Positions 16,404-25,893 are shown, counted from the stretch's first letter. The stretch: 64,000 bases of DNA from Kitasatospora sp. NBC_00315 (GCF_041435095.1 NZ_CP108025.1:3100001-3164000); one strand, 5' to 3'. The notes: a model not told the origin generated them from the letters alone. Program-made: numbers and translations.

Positions 16404-17752
16404 CCACCGCCCTCCCCCTGCTCCCGGCCGACACCCCGGCACCGGACTCCCCCTACCGCAGCTACGTCTACGCCTACCCGCACAAGACGGCCTACCGCCC
16501 GCTGCCCGAGCGGCCCGCGCTGCGCGACCTCTGGGCGGGCGAGCCACAACACGCGCTCTCGCTCTACCTGCACATCCCGTTCTGCGAGGTGCGCTGCGGC
16601 TTCTGCAACCTGTTCACCCGGATCGGCAGCCCGGACGGCCTCACCACCGCCTACCTGGACGCCCTGGAGCGGCAGGCCGGCGCCGTCCGCGAGGCACTGG
16701 ACGCCGACGCCCGGTTCGCCCTCGCCGCCTTCGGCGGCGGCACCCCGACCTACCTCACCGCCACCGAGCTGGAGCGGCTCTGCGACATCGCCGAGCAGCG
16801 GATGGGCGCCGACCTGCGGGCCGTCCCGCTCTCGGTGGAGGCCTCCCCCGACACCGCCACCGCCGACCGGCTGGAGGTGCTCGCCGCCCGCGGCACCACC
16901 CGGCTCAGCCTGGGTGTGCAGTCCTTCCTCGACGAGGAGGCGAAGTCCGCCGTCCGCCCGCAGAAGCGCGCCAAGGTGGAGGCGGCGCTCGGCCGGATCC
17001 GGGCGGCCGGCTTCCCCGTCCTCAACATCGACCTGATCTACGGCATCGACGGCCAGACCACGGCCAGCTGGCTGCGCTCGCTGGACGCGGCACTGGCCTG
17101 GGCGCCCGAGGAGCTGTACCTCTACCCGCTGTACGTCCGCCCGCTCACCGGCCTCGGCCGGCGCCCGGGCGAGCAGGACCCGCGGGCCTGGGACGAGCAG
17201 CGCCTGACGCTCTACCGGGCGGGCCGGGACCACCTGCTCGCGCGGGGCTACCAGCAGGTGTCGATGCGGATGTTCCGCCGGTCCGGCTCGCCGCAGGCCG
17301 GCACGAGCGAGTACAGCTGCCAGACCGACGGCATGGTGGGTCTGGGCTGCGGCTCCCGCTCCTACACCTCGGGCCTGCACTACTCCTTCGACTACGCGGT
17401 GGACGCCGGCGAGGTCCGCTCGATCATCGACGACTACGTGGCGACCACCGACTTCACCCGGGCCGAGGTCGGGCACCGGATGGACGCGCAGGAGGCCCGC
17501 CGACGCCATCTGGTGCAGTCGCTGCTGCAGGCCGAGGGCCTCGACCCGGCCGACTACCGCCGGCGGTTCGGGAGCGACCCGGGCGCCGACTTCGCCGCCG
17601 AGCTGGCCGCGCTCGGCGCGGCCGGGTGGCTCGCCGACGGCACGGACCGGCTGCGGCTGAGCCCCGAGGGGCTGGCGCACTCCGACGCCGTCGGGCCCGA
17701 GCTGTTCTCCCCCGCCGTCCGGCGCCTGATGGCCGGTTACGAGGCGAAGTGA
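16400..17752 (+). CDS. STM4012-type radical SAM protein (HemN-like)
   Basis: A 450-residue radical SAM enzyme. The 4Fe-4S motif is CEVRCGFC (C62, C66, C69), followed by the SAM-contact segment FGGGTPTYLT, SVEASPDT and RLSLGVQSF, all as in the HemN/coproporphyrinogen dehydrogenase branch. The C-terminal third carries a HemN_C-like winged domain (residues about 360-445). It is not a haem gene by context: it overlaps the STM4013-type hydrolase and a second radical SAM gene by 4 bp each. HemN-like enzymes include methyltransferases and dehydrogenases, so the chemistry is open. Confidence 0.9.
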   Translation: MTTALPLLPADTPAPDSPYRSYVYAYPHKTAYRPLPERPALRDLWAGEPQHALSLYLHIPFCEVRCGFCNLFTRIGSPDGLTTAYLDALERQAGAVREALDADARFALAAFGGGTPTYLTATELERLCDIAEQRMGADLRAVPLSVEASPDTATADRLEVLAARGTTRLSLGVQSFLDEEAKSAVRPQKRAKVEAALGRIRAAGFPVLNIDLIYGIDGQTTASWLRSLDAALAWAPEELYLYPLYVRPLTGLGRRPGEQDPRAWDEQRLTLYRAGRDHLLARGYQQVSMRMFRRSGSPQAGTSEYSCQTDGMVGLGCGSRSYTSGLHYSFDYAVDAGEVRSIIDDYVATTDFTRAEVGHRMDAQEARRRHLVQSLLQAEGLDPADYRRRFGSDPGADFAAELAALGAAGWLADGTDRLRLSPEGLAHSDAVGPELFSPAVRRLMAGYEAK

Positions 17753-18660
17753 CCGGGCACCCGAGCACCGCCGACCTGGGCATGCCGGGAGTGCGTCCGC
17801 CCGCTCCCGAACCGCTGGACCTGACGGTCCTCTACCGGGGCCCGCTCGCCTCCTGCGACTACGACTGCCCGTACTGCCCCTTCGGAAAGCGCCGGGACAC
17901 CCCCGAACAGCTGCGTGCCGACCGCGCCGCGCTGGCCCGCTTCGCCGACTGGGCCGCCGAGCAGCGTGGCGACACCCTCTCGCTGCTGTTCACTCCGTGG
18001 GGCGAGGGGCTGGTCCGTTCCTGGTACCGCGAGACGCTGGCGGCGCTGAGCCGGCTGCCGCACATCCGCCGGGTGGCGATCCAGACCAACCTCAGCTTCC
18101 GCACCGACTGGCTGGCCGGCGCCGACCGGGACACCCTCGCCCTGTGGACGACGTACCACCCGGGTGAGGTCACCCACGAGCGGTTCCTCGCCAAGTGCCG
18201 GGAGCTGAGCGCGCTCGGCGTGCGGTACAGCGTCGGCGTGGTCGGCGAGCCCGAGCACCTGGCGCCGGCCCGGCGGCTGCGCGCCGAGCTGGCGCCGGAG
18301 GTGTACCTCTGGGTGAACGCCGCCGAGGGCCGGACGTACACCGACGCGCAGGCCGCCGAGTGGGCCGCCCTCGACCCGCTCTTCTCCTACTCCCGCACCC
18401 CGCACCCGAGTGCCGGACTGCCCTGCCGCACGGGCCGCTCGGTCATCTCGGTGGACGGCGACGGCACGGTTCGCCGCTGCCACTTCGTCCGGACCGAGCT
18501 GGGCAACCTGTACGACGGCTCCTACCGAGCCGCGCTCGGGCCGCGTCCGTGCGAACTGGCCGTCTGCGACTGTCACATCGGCTACGTGCACCTGGAGACG
18601 CTGCCGCTGTACGACGTCTTCGCCGGCGGGGTCCTGGAGCGCGTCCCGAACGGCTGGTGA
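17749..18660 (+). CDS. STM4011-type radical SAM protein with C-terminal Cys cluster
   Basis: A 303-residue radical SAM enzyme with the motif CDYDCPYC (C36, C40, C43). The C-terminal 80 residues hold five further cysteines (C226, C244, C268, C273, C275) in a spacing reminiscent of SPASM/twitch domains, which bind auxiliary Fe-S clusters in peptide-modifying enzymes. Its GTG overlaps the preceding stop (GTGA). This is the last gene of the operon; a GC-rich hairpin region follows. Substrate unknown. The family name comes from the Salmonella STM4011 locus. Confidence 0.9.
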   Translation: MTGHPSTADLGMPGVRPPAPEPLDLTVLYRGPLASCDYDCPYCPFGKRRDTPEQLRADRAALARFADWAAEQRGDTLSLLFTPWGEGLVRSWYRETLAALSRLPHIRRVAIQTNLSFRTDWLAGADRDTLALWTTYHPGEVTHERFLAKCRELSALGVRYSVGVVGEPEHLAPARRLRAELAPEVYLWVNAAEGRTYTDAQAAEWAALDPLFSYSRTPHPSAGLPCRTGRSVISVDGDGTVRRCHFVRTELGNLYDGSYRAALGPRPCELAVCDCHIGYVHLETLPLYDVFAGGVLERVPNGW

Positions 18661-18680
18661 GCGAGGCAGAACAACCGCCC

Positions 18681-18712
18681 GGGGGCGGCACGGACCGGGG
18701 GCGGCACGGACC
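18681..18712. repeat. 16-bp exact tandem duplication
   Basis: Two adjacent identical copies of GGGGGCGGCACGGACC just beyond the stop of the STM4011-type gene. Confidence 0.85.
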
Positions 18713-18721
18713 GACACCGAC

Positions 18722-18751
18722 CGGGCGCGGGCGGTGGGATCCCTGCGCCCG
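18722..18751. terminator. Hairpin between convergent STM4011-type and kinase genes
   Basis: CGGGCGC (18722-18728) pairs with GCGCCCG (18745-18751) in the 156-bp gap between the convergent genes. A second smaller GC hairpin follows it. Confidence 0.4.
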
Positions 18752-18816
18752 ACGCGCTGCCGCCGGACGGCGCGGCGGTGGTGTTCGGGCACGGCGATCC
18801 CGTGGTCGGCGGCGCC

Positions 18817-20151
18817 TCAGTCGTGCTGCGGACCGCCGCCGAGCAGCACGCCCAGCCCCGGGCCCGCGCCGACTGCGCCCTGTCTCCGCGCGGCCCGCTC
18901 CCAGCGGACGATGTCCCGAGCGACGTCCGCCGCGGTCTCCTCGTCGTGCGCCGTCCCGGGGACGATCTCACGCAACAGGGCCGCCGCCTCGCCCGGTTCG
19001 CCGGAGCGGGCGAGCCAGAGCGCGAGGTCGTGGCAGGTCCGCAGGGTGCGCGGGTCGGCGGGGCCCAGCACCCGCGCGAAGTCGGGGAGCAGCTCCACCA
19101 GCAGCCGGACGGCCTCGGCCGGCTCCCCGTCGACGCCGCGGGCCCAGGCCAGGTCGGCCCGCTGCCGCAGCTCCTCCGGCTCCGGCGCGGCAGGCATCGG
19201 CCCGGCAGGCATCGGTACGGCAGGCTCCTGCGTGGCAGGCTTCGGCACGGCCCGCTGGCCCGGCACGGCGACCGGCACCGTGGCGGTCCCCGCCGATGCC
19301 GCGGGCGCCGTGGGGAGGCGTCCGGCGGGCGAGGCCGCGATCGCCGCCAGCGCGCGGCGGACCTCCGCGGCGTCCGCCGGGCGGTCGGCCGGGTCCTTGG
19401 CCAGCAGCCGCAGGATCAGCTCCGCCAGTGCCGGCGACGCCCCGCTCGGCGCGGCCGGCGTCTCGTTGAGGTGCTGGTACATCAGGGAGACCGCACTACG
19501 GCCGTCGAACGGCCTTTTCCCGGAGCAGAGTTGGTAGAGGACGCAGCCCAGGGCGTACAGGTCGGCGCGGCCGTCCACCACGGCGCCCGCCCAGCGTTCG
19601 GGCGACAGGTAGTGCGGGCTGCCGATCACGCTGCCGGTGCTGGTGAGCCCGGCCGAGTGGTTCTCCAGGCGGGCGATGCCGAAGTCCAGGACCTTGGCCT
19701 CGCCCGACTCGGTGATCATGATGTTCTCGGGCTTGATGTCCCGGTGCACCACGCCGGCGCGGTGGGCCGCGTCGAGCGCGCCGCAGACCTGACCGGCCCA
19801 GCGCAGGGCGTGCTCGGGCCCGGGCGGGCCCTCCCGCAGGACGTCCGCCAGCGAGCGGCCGCGGACCAGCTCCATCACCAGGTAGTGGACGGCGGGGCCC
19901 GGGCCCCGCCGTACCTCCCCCAGGTCGTGGAGGGTCACGATGTGCGGGTGCGAGAGGTTGCCGACCGTCCGGGCCTCGGTGACGAAGCGCCGGACCTCCC
20001 GGTCGTCGGCCGCGTGCTCCTCCGAGATCACCTTCACCGCGACCGGCCGGCCGACCTTGCGGTCGAAGGCCTCCCACACCACTCCGAAGCCGCCCCTGCC
20101 GAGCTGTTCCACCAGCCGGTACCGGCCGTCCAGCACGTCCCCGACCCGCAT
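18817..20151 (-). CDS. Serine/threonine protein kinase with TPR-like tail
   Basis: Hanks-type kinase: Gly-rich loop LGRGGFGVVW (18-26), catalytic K40, HRDIKPEN (136-143), DFG (156-158), and the SPHYLSPER activation segment. A Pro/Ala-rich linker spans residues about 280-325. The last 120 residues form a TPR-like module (AVRLLVELLPDFARVLGPADPRTLRTCHDLALWL) with no transmembrane helix, so the protein should be cytoplasmic. The same module recurs in the TPR protein at 29597-30571. ATG at 20151 chosen; a GTG 18 bp upstream is possible. Targets unknown. Confidence 0.92.
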   Translation of the reverse strand: MRVGDVLDGRYRLVEQLGRGGFGVVWEAFDRKVGRPVAVKVISEEHAADDREVRRFVTEARTVGNLSHPHIVTLHDLGEVRRGPGPAVHYLVMELVRGRSLADVLREGPPGPEHALRWAGQVCGALDAAHRAGVVHRDIKPENIMITESGEAKVLDFGIARLENHSAGLTSTGSVIGSPHYLSPERWAGAVVDGRADLYALGCVLYQLCSGKRPFDGRSAVSLMYQHLNETPAAPSGASPALAELILRLLAKDPADRPADAAEVRRALAAIAASPAGRLPTAPAASAGTATVPVAVPGQRAVPKPATQEPAVPMPAGPMPAAPEPEELRQRADLAWARGVDGEPAEAVRLLVELLPDFARVLGPADPRTLRTCHDLALWLARSGEPGEAAALLREIVPGTAHDEETAADVARDIVRWERAARRQGAVGAGPGLGVLLGGGPQHD

Positions 20152-20244
20152 GCCTGCCCCCAAGTCCACCGGATTCGAACGCTGTTCACGATAGCGGCGG
20201 GGGCAGGCGGGCGGGCGGTGGACCCGCCCCGGGCGCGGGGTGGG

Positions 20245-21234
20245 TCAGGGGTTGGTCTTGGGCAGCCCGGGCGGGTTGATCTCGGAGGTCTGGACGGCCT
20301 CGTTGTCCAGACCCCAGCGCTTGAGGGCCTGCCCGTAGGTGCCGTTCTTGATGATCTCGTTGATCGCCTCGTTGAGTGCCTTGACCAGGCCGTTGTCCTT
20401 CTTGGTGGTCGCCGCGATCTTGCCCAGGACGTTGGCGCCACCACCGGAGTAGGTGCCGATCACCTCGCTCTGCCCGGTCTGGACGACGTGGAAGGCGGCG
20501 CTCGGGTTGGGGCCGAGGTAGGCGTCGATGCGTCCGGAGGAGAGCGCCAGGTAGTAGTCGGAGGCGTTCTGGTAGTACTTGATGTCGACCGGCTTGAGGC
20601 CCGCCTTGACGTTCTGGTCGTTCCAGTCGATCAGCAGCTTCTCCTGGTTGGTGCCGGAGCCGACCCCGATGGTGTGGCCCGCCACGTCCGGGGGCCCGGC
20701 GACCTTCCAGCCGCTGCCCTTCTTGGCCTCGAAGCCGAGCACGTCCAGCCGGTAGGTGGCGAAGTCGTACTTCTCCTTGCGGGCCTCGGTGACGGTGATG
20801 TTGCTGAGGCCCACGTCGTACTTGCCGCTGTCCAGGCCGACGAAGATGTTCTCCCAGGAGACCGGGTTGAGCTCGACCTTGAGGCCGAGCACGTTGCCCA
20901 CCAGGTAGGCGATGTCCGGCTCGACGCCGATGATGGTCTTGTCGTCGTCGGCGTGGAAGTCCAGTGGCGGCACGGTGCCGAGCGAGTCGACGACCGTCAG
21001 TGTGCCCCGCTTTCTGATCTCCTCCGGTACGAGCGCCGCGATGGCGTCCACCTTGGGCGTGGTCACCCGGTTCTGGTCGGGACCGAGGTTCACCGTGACG
21101 CCGTTCGGCGCCGTGGTCGCCTTCGGGGCGCCGAGGTCGGCGGAGGCGGTGGAGGAGGAGCCGCAGGCCGCCAGGGTGAGGGTGGCGACGGCGGCGAGCG
21201 AGGCGGTGACGAGGGCGCGACGGGGTAGGGACAT
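20245..21234 (-). CDS. Amino-acid-type ABC transporter, substrate-binding lipoprotein (second of two)
   Basis: A periplasmic-binding-protein-family-3 lipoprotein of 329 residues. Signal peptide with lipobox LAAC, lipid-modified Cys at 24. The two lobes show the family-3 patterns [39 protein letters not shown], and AYLGPNPSA. It is the last gene of the leftward transporter operon, 42 bp past the ATPase. Context (flavin monooxygenase, leader peptide) suggests a sulphur-containing amino acid or organosulphur ligand; that is inference. Confidence 0.92.
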   Translation of the reverse strand: MSLPRRALVTASLAAVATLTLAACGSSSTASADLGAPKATTAPNGVTVNLGPDQNRVTTPKVDAIAALVPEEIRKRGTLTVVDSLGTVPPLDFHADDDKTIIGVEPDIAYLVGNVLGLKVELNPVSWENIFVGLDSGKYDVGLSNITVTEARKEKYDFATYRLDVLGFEAKKGSGWKVAGPPDVAGHTIGVGSGTNQEKLLIDWNDQNVKAGLKPVDIKYYQNASDYYLALSSGRIDAYLGPNPSAAFHVVQTGQSEVIGTYSGGGANVLGKIAATTKKDNGLVKALNEAINEIIKNGTYGQALKRWGLDNEAVQTSEINPPGLPKTNP

Positions 21235-21276
21235 GGCGACGACTCCGTTGTTCGGCGGGCTGGTGCGGAGGACTGT

Positions 21277-22059
21277 TCAGAGAACCTTGGACAGGAAGGA
21301 CCGGGTGCGCTCGTGCTGCGGATCGTCCAGCACGGCGGCCGGCGGCCCCTGCTCGACGACGACTCCGCCGTCCATGAAGACCACCGTGTCGGCCACCTCG
21401 CGGGCGAAGCCGATCTCGTGCGTCACGACGATCATGGTGGTGCCGGTGTGCGCGAGGTCCTTGATCACATCGAGCACCTCGCCGACCAGCTCCGGGTCCA
21501 GGGCCGAGGTCGGCTCGTCGAAGAGCAGCACCTTGGGCTGCAGCGCGAGCGCCCGGGCGATCGCCACCCGCTGCTGCTGGCCGCCGGAGAGCTGGCGCGG
21601 GTAGGCGTCCGCCTTGTCCGAGAGGCCGACCCGGGCGAGCAGCGCGAGCGCCGCTGTCCTCGCCTCGGCCTTGGGCTGCTTCAGCGCGCTGATCGGCGCC
21701 TCGACGATGTTCTCCAGCACGGTCAGGTGCGGGAAGAGGTTGAAGTTCTGGAAGACGAAGCCGATGCCGGTGCGCTGGCGCAGCACCTCGCGCTCCTTCA
21801 GCTCGTGCAGCCTGCCGCCCGAACGGCGGTAGCCGATCAGCTCGCCGTCGATCGAGACGAAGCCGCGGTCGAGCTTCTCCAGGTGGTTGATGGCGCGCAG
21901 CAGCGTCGACTTGCCCGAGCCGGACGGGCCGAGCACCACGGTCACCGAGCCGGCCGGGACGACCAGGTCGACGCCGCGCAGCACCTCCAGCGCGCCGAAG
22001 CTCTTGTGCACTCCCCGGACCCGCACCATGGCGTCGGCGTCGGCAGTGGCGGTGGTCAT
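21277..22059 (-). CDS. Amino-acid-type ABC transporter ATPase
   Basis: A 260-residue nucleotide-binding subunit of the GlnQ/HisP type. Walker [10 protein letters not shown] at 44-52, ABC signature LSGGQQQR at 157-164, Walker [13 protein letters not shown] from 177, and the switch His in VVTHEIGFA. Its start overlaps the permease stop by 4 bp (ATGA). It powers the leftward permease and may also serve the divergent second permease at 26536, which has no ATPase of its own. Confidence 0.95.
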   Translation of the reverse strand: MTTATADADAMVRVRGVHKSFGALEVLRGVDLVVPAGSVTVVLGPSGSGKSTLLRAINHLEKLDRGFVSIDGELIGYRRSGGRLHELKEREVLRQRTGIGFVFQNFNLFPHLTVLENIVEAPISALKQPKAEARTAALALLARVGLSDKADAYPRQLSGGQQQRVAIARALALQPKVLLFDEPTSALDPELVGEVLDVIKDLAHTGTTMIVVTHEIGFAREVADTVVFMDGGVVVEQGPPAAVLDDPQHERTRSFLSKVL

Positions 22060-23051
22060 GAGAGGCCTCCGGTGGAAGGTGCGGTGCGGCGGGTGGCCTG
22101 GACGTGTTGGACGAAGCCGCGGACCCGCTGCAGCGGGCCGGGCGGCGGGGTGCGCTGCGCGCCCCGGGCGAAGTACCGCTCGACGTAGTACTGACCGATC
22201 GAGAGCAGCGTGGTGAGCAGGATGTACCAGACGGTGGCGACCATCAGCAGGGGCACCACCCGGCCGGTGCGGCCGTAGATCACCTGGACCTGGTAGAAGA
22301 GTTCGCCTATCGCCATCACGTAGACGATCGAGGTGCCCTTGAACAGCGAGATCACCTCGTTGGCGGCGGCCGGCAGGATCCCGCGCATGGCCTGCGGCAG
22401 GACGATCCGCCAGGCCTGCCGCAGCCGGGGGATGCCGAGGGCGGCGGCGGCCTCCAGCTGGCCGTTGTCGACGGCGATGATGCCGCCCCGGATGATCTCG
22501 GCGGCGTACGCGGCCTGGTGCAGCGCGAGGCCGAGCACGGCCGCGCCCATCGCCCCGAGGACGCTGATGGTGTCGAAGGACAGCACCGTCGGGCCGAACG
22601 GGATGCCCACACCCAGCCGCTTGTACAGATAGGAGAGGTTGAACCAGAAGACCAGCTGGACGATCAGCGGAATCGACCGGAAGGCCCAGATGTACACCCA
22701 GGCGATGGTCTGCAGGACGGCGCTGCGCGAGAGCCGAAGCGCGGCGATCCCGGCGCCCAGCAGGAAGCCCAGGATCGTTCCGTAGAAGGTGAGTTGGAGC
22801 GTGATCCAGACGGATTTCAGGATCGTGCCGGTGGTGACGAAGGCCCGGAAGGTCGGCCAGTCCCAGCCCGGGTTGGTGGCCATGCCGTGGACGAACTGGG
22901 CGACCAGGACGGCGGCGGCCACGCCGGCCGCCCAGCGCCAGGGGTGGCGGGCGGGGACGATGGTGAGAGCGGCCGGGTCGTCGGGGAGAGCGGCGGTGGT
23001 CCGCTCCCGGCCCGCGACGAGGGCGGGTTCCTGCTCGGTGCTGAGAGTCAT
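22056..23051 (-). CDS. Amino-acid-type ABC transporter permease 1
   Basis: A 331-residue inner-membrane permease of the HisM/GlnP class with five or more helices; the EAA-type loop is QLEAAAALGIPRLRQAWRIVLPQAMRGILP. The N-terminal 45 residues are a hydrophilic extension. GGAGGA lies 8 bp before the ATG at 23051, which I prefer to an upstream in-frame start at 23078. Coupled to the ATPase by a 4-bp overlap and 31 bp behind the first binding-protein gene. Strongly similar in plan to the divergent permease at 26536. Confidence 0.93.
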   Translation of the reverse strand: MTLSTEQEPALVAGRERTTAALPDDPAALTIVPARHPWRWAAGVAAAVLVAQFVHGMATNPGWDWPTFRAFVTTGTILKSVWITLQLTFYGTILGFLLGAGIAALRLSRSAVLQTIAWVYIWAFRSIPLIVQLVFWFNLSYLYKRLGVGIPFGPTVLSFDTISVLGAMGAAVLGLALHQAAYAAEIIRGGIIAVDNGQLEAAAALGIPRLRQAWRIVLPQAMRGILPAAANEVISLFKGTSIVYVMAIGELFYQVQVIYGRTGRVVPLLMVATVWYILLTTLLSIGQYYVERYFARGAQRTPPPGPLQRVRGFVQHVQATRRTAPSTGGLS

Positions 23052-23082
23052 GGTGGGATTCCTCCGAAGCGCGGACACGGGA

Positions 23083-24036
23083 TCACGGGTGCTCGGGCGG
23101 GCTGATCAGGGACTCCTTGATCGCGGAGTCGGTGACTCCCCACTTCTTCAGGATCCGGTCGTACGTGCCGTCCTTGATCAGTTGGTTGACCGCGCCCTGG
23201 AAGGCGGGGGCGAGCGGCGATCCCTTCTTGAAGGCGAAGCCCACGTCCAGACGGTGGAACTCGCCGAGGAACTTCGTCCCGGCGGCCGCCTGGGAGGCCT
23301 GGTAGCGCAGCCCGTTGATGGTCGACATGACGACGTCGATCCGGCCCTGCTGGAGCCCGGTCAGGACCGCCGCGTTGTCGGAGAAGGCCTTCACCTCGTA
23401 CGGCTTCTTGCCCGCGTCGGAGCAGACGCTCTTCTTGCTGTTCAGGGTCGTCTCGAAGGTGGTGCCGGCGCCGGTGCCGACGTTCAGGCCGCAGAGCTGG
23501 GTGAGGTCGGTGACGGGCTGGAGGGTGGTGTTGTCCTTCTTCACCGCGAAGCCCTGGCCGTCGTCGATGTAGGTGACGAAGTCGACGGTCTTCAGCCGGA
23601 CGGCGGTGACCCCGAAGTTGCCGGTGCCGACGTCGTACTTGCCGCTGCCCAGAGCGGGCAGGATGGTCTCGAAGGAGGCCTCCTCGCGCTGGACCCCCAG
23701 TCCGAGCACCTTGGCCACGGCGTCGGTGAAGTCGATGTCGATGCCGGCCGGCTTGTCACTCGCCCCGTCCGGGTGGAACGCGCTGGGCGGCGCGTTGACG
23801 GAGCTGCCCACCTTGAAGCTGCCGGACTTGCGCACGTCCTGCGGCAGCAGCGCGGCGATGCTGTCGACCTTCGCGACCGACGAGACGACGTCCTGGCTCG
23901 CGGCGGCGACTGCGGACCCGCCGGCGGGCGCGGCCCCGGCCGGGGAGGCCGGGTCGGAACCGCAGGCGGTCAGGGCCAGCACCGGGAGCAGGGCGGTGGC
24001 GGCGAGCAGGCCGCGGCGGGCGGTGGTGGCTCTCAC
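23083..24036 (-). CDS. Amino-acid-type ABC transporter, substrate-binding lipoprotein (first of two)
   Basis: A family-3 binding lipoprotein, 317 residues, GTG start, lipobox LTAC with modified Cys 25. It shares its plan with the lipoprotein at the end of the operon (for example KYDVGTGNFGVT against [12 protein letters not shown]). Two different binding proteins with one ATPase suggest that the transporter takes up more than one related ligand. A 121-bp gap full of short GGGCTTCAG/GGACTT repeats separates it from the GNAT gene upstream. Confidence 0.92.
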   Translation of the reverse strand: MRATTARRGLLAATALLPVLALTACGSDPASPAGAAPAGGSAVAAASQDVVSSVAKVDSIAALLPQDVRKSGSFKVGSSVNAPPSAFHPDGASDKPAGIDIDFTDAVAKVLGLGVQREEASFETILPALGSGKYDVGTGNFGVTAVRLKTVDFVTYIDDGQGFAVKKDNTTLQPVTDLTQLCGLNVGTGAGTTFETTLNSKKSVCSDAGKKPYEVKAFSDNAAVLTGLQQGRIDVVMSTINGLRYQASQAAAGTKFLGEFHRLDVGFAFKKGSPLAPAFQGAVNQLIKDGTYDRILKKWGVTDSAIKESLISPPEHP

Positions 24037-24157
24037 GGGGTGTGGCGCCTTTCGGTGACGGCCGGACGGCTGGCGCCGGCCTGGGTAAGGAGTGCGGGAC
24101 TGCGAGAGTTCGGGACTGCGGGAGTGCGGTGGGCCGGAGCTTGAGGGCTTCAGAACT

Positions 24158-24703
24158 TCAGGGCTTCAGGACTTGAGCGGCCCGGACGTCCGGGCGCCCG
24201 GCGGGAGGCGCGGCGAGCCGCTTCTCGAACGCGAGCGGACCGACGGTCGAGGGATCGGCCGTCACGTCGAACAGCGGCGTGTACCCGGTCGCCAGGTAGA
24301 GACCCTTGGCCTCGGGCTGGAGCGGACCGGTGGTGAGGTACATCCGGCCGTGGCCGGCAGCGGCCGCGGCCGCCTCCAGTTCGGCCAGCACCCGGCGGGC
24401 CAGACCGCGGCGGCGGTGGCCGACGGCCGTCCACATCCGCTTCACCTCGGCGGTCCGCCCGTCGTAGCGGCGGTAGGCGCCGCCGGCCACCGGCACTCCG
24501 TCCTCCAGCAGGAGCAGCAGCAGACCGTGCGGCGGGTGGAACTCGCTGCTCGGGTAGCGGGCCATCTCCTCGTGCGCCCGCTCGCCGTAGCGGCCGAGGT
24601 ACTCCTCGGTGAGTCCCCTCAGCAGCGGTTCGGCCAGCGCGTCGTCGGGGCTCACCCGGCGGATCTCGACGACCGCCGGATCGGCCGCCGTCCCGCCGCT
24701 CAT
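24158..24703 (-). CDS. GNAT-family N-acetyltransferase
   Basis: A 181-residue acetyl-CoA-dependent acetyltransferase. The acetyl-CoA pyrophosphate-binding segment reads VGHRRRGLARRVL (Q/RxxGxG/A type), after the TAEVKRMWT strand, with the closing YLATGY segment. Its start overlaps the stop of the flavin monooxygenase gene by 4 bp, so the two are made together. In comparable sulphur-utilisation operons such an enzyme could acetylate an amino-thiol or sulphur amino acid, but the substrate is not evident. Confidence 0.88.
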   Translation of the reverse strand: MSGGTAADPAVVEIRRVSPDDALAEPLLRGLTEEYLGRYGERAHEEMARYPSSEFHPPHGLLLLLLEDGVPVAGGAYRRYDGRTAEVKRMWTAVGHRRRGLARRVLAELEAAAAAAGHGRMYLTTGPLQPEAKGLYLATGYTPLFDVTADPSTVGPLAFEKRLAAPPAGRPDVRAAQVLKP

Positions 24704-25893
24704 ACCTGCGCCGCGATCAGCTGGTGCCGGTCGTGCTCGGCGCGCTCCTGCCGGGCGGCCTCCTCGGCGGCCTTCCGCGCGTCCCGCCGGGCGACCTCCT
24801 CGCGGACGATCGGGATGACGTAGCGGCCGAAGTCGATGGTGTCGTCGAGCAGCGCGTAACCGCGGGCGGAGAGGATGTCGACGCCGAGGTCGTAGTAGTC
24901 GAGCAGGGCCTCGGCGACCGTCTCGGGCGTGCCCACCAGGGCGTTGGAGTTGCCGGCCCCGCCGGTGGCGGCGGCGGTCGGGGTCCACAGCGCGCGGTCG
25001 TAGCGCTCGCCCGCCTCGGCGATGGCGATCAGGCGCTGGGAGCCGGTGTTCTCGGGGCTGTGGGTCGCCGGCTTGCCGCCCTTGCCCGGAACGCCGAGGT
25101 TCTGCCGCCGGACGAAGGCACCCCCCTGCCGGCGCTCGTTGATGGTGGCCACCGTCCGGTGGGCCTTCTCCCAGGCCAGCTCCTCGGTCGGCGCGATGAT
25201 CGGCCGGAACGCCACCTGGATCCGCGGCGGGTCGGTGCGCCCGGCCGCGAGTGCGGCGGCCTTCACCGTCTCGATCTGCTCGGCGGTCTGGGCGAGCGGC
25301 TCACCCCAGAGGCAGAAGATGTCCGCCTCGGCCCCGCCGGCCGCGTAGGCCGCCGGCGAGGAGCCCCCGAAGGAGACGTTCGGGCGCGGCGACTGGACCG
25401 GGAAGACGTCGGAGACGAAGTCGTTGAAGCGGTAGTACTCGCCCTCGTGGTCGAAGGGCTCGGTGCTCGTCCAGGCCCGCTTGACGATCCGGATGTACTC
25501 GCGGGTCCGGTCGTAGCGCTGATCCTTCGTCAGGAAGTCGCCCTCGCGCTGCTGTTCGTGGTCGTTGCCACCGGTGATGAAGTGCACGGTGAGCCGGCCG
25601 TCGCTGATCCGGTCGAGCGTGGCGAAGGTCTTGGCGGCGAAGGTCGGGTAGGAGACGTTCGGCCGGTGGGCCAGCAGGATCTGCAGCTTGTCGAGCCGGG
25701 CGGCGATGTACGCGGCGGCCGGTGCCGGGTCCGGGGCGCCGGCCGCGTAGGCGAACAGGACCCGGTCCCAGCCGTTGTCCTCGTGGGCGCGGGCCAGACG
25801 CAGGGTGTAGTCGCGGTCGAAGGCGGCGGTCGTCCGCACCTCCGTCTCCGAGCCGTTTCCGGTGGCGGCGATACCGAGGAATTCGACGGGCAT
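24700..25893 (-). CDS. SsuD-like flavin-dependent (LLM-class) monooxygenase
   Basis: A bacterial-luciferase-like monooxygenase of 397 residues, closest in plan to FMNH2-dependent alkanesulfonate monooxygenase: PVEFLGIAATGNGSET start, AHRPNVSYPTFAAKTFATLDRISDGRLTVHFITGG-type core, GEYYRFNDF, PNVSFGGSSPAA. Such enzymes release sulphite from organosulphur compounds. GAGG precedes the ATG. First structural gene of the leftward operon, 337 bp downstream of a Cys-Arg leader peptide; a reduced-flavin supplier is not encoded next to it. Confidence 0.92.
   Translation of the reverse strand: MPVEFLGIAATGNGSETEVRTTAAFDRDYTLRLARAHEDNGWDRVLFAYAAGAPDPAPAAAYIAARLDKLQILLAHRPNVSYPTFAAKTFATLDRISDGRLTVHFITGGNDHEQQREGDFLTKDQRYDRTREYIRIVKRAWTSTEPFDHEGEYYRFNDFVSDVFPVQSPRPNVSFGGSSPAAYAAGGAEADIFCLWGEPLAQTAEQIETVKAAALAAGRTDPPRIQVAFRPIIAPTEELAWEKAHRTVATINERRQGGAFVRRQNLGVPGKGGKPATHSPENTGSQRLIAIAEAGERYDRALWTPTAAATGGAGNSNALVGTPETVAEALLDYYDLGVDILSARGYALLDDTIDFGRYVIPIVREEVARRDARKAAEEAARQERAEHDRHQLIAAQV

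Noticed and set aside
16400..17752. Reading the first radical SAM gene as hemN (haem biosynthesis).
   Set aside because: Although HemN-like, its operon context is the STM4011-4015 set and no haem gene is near.
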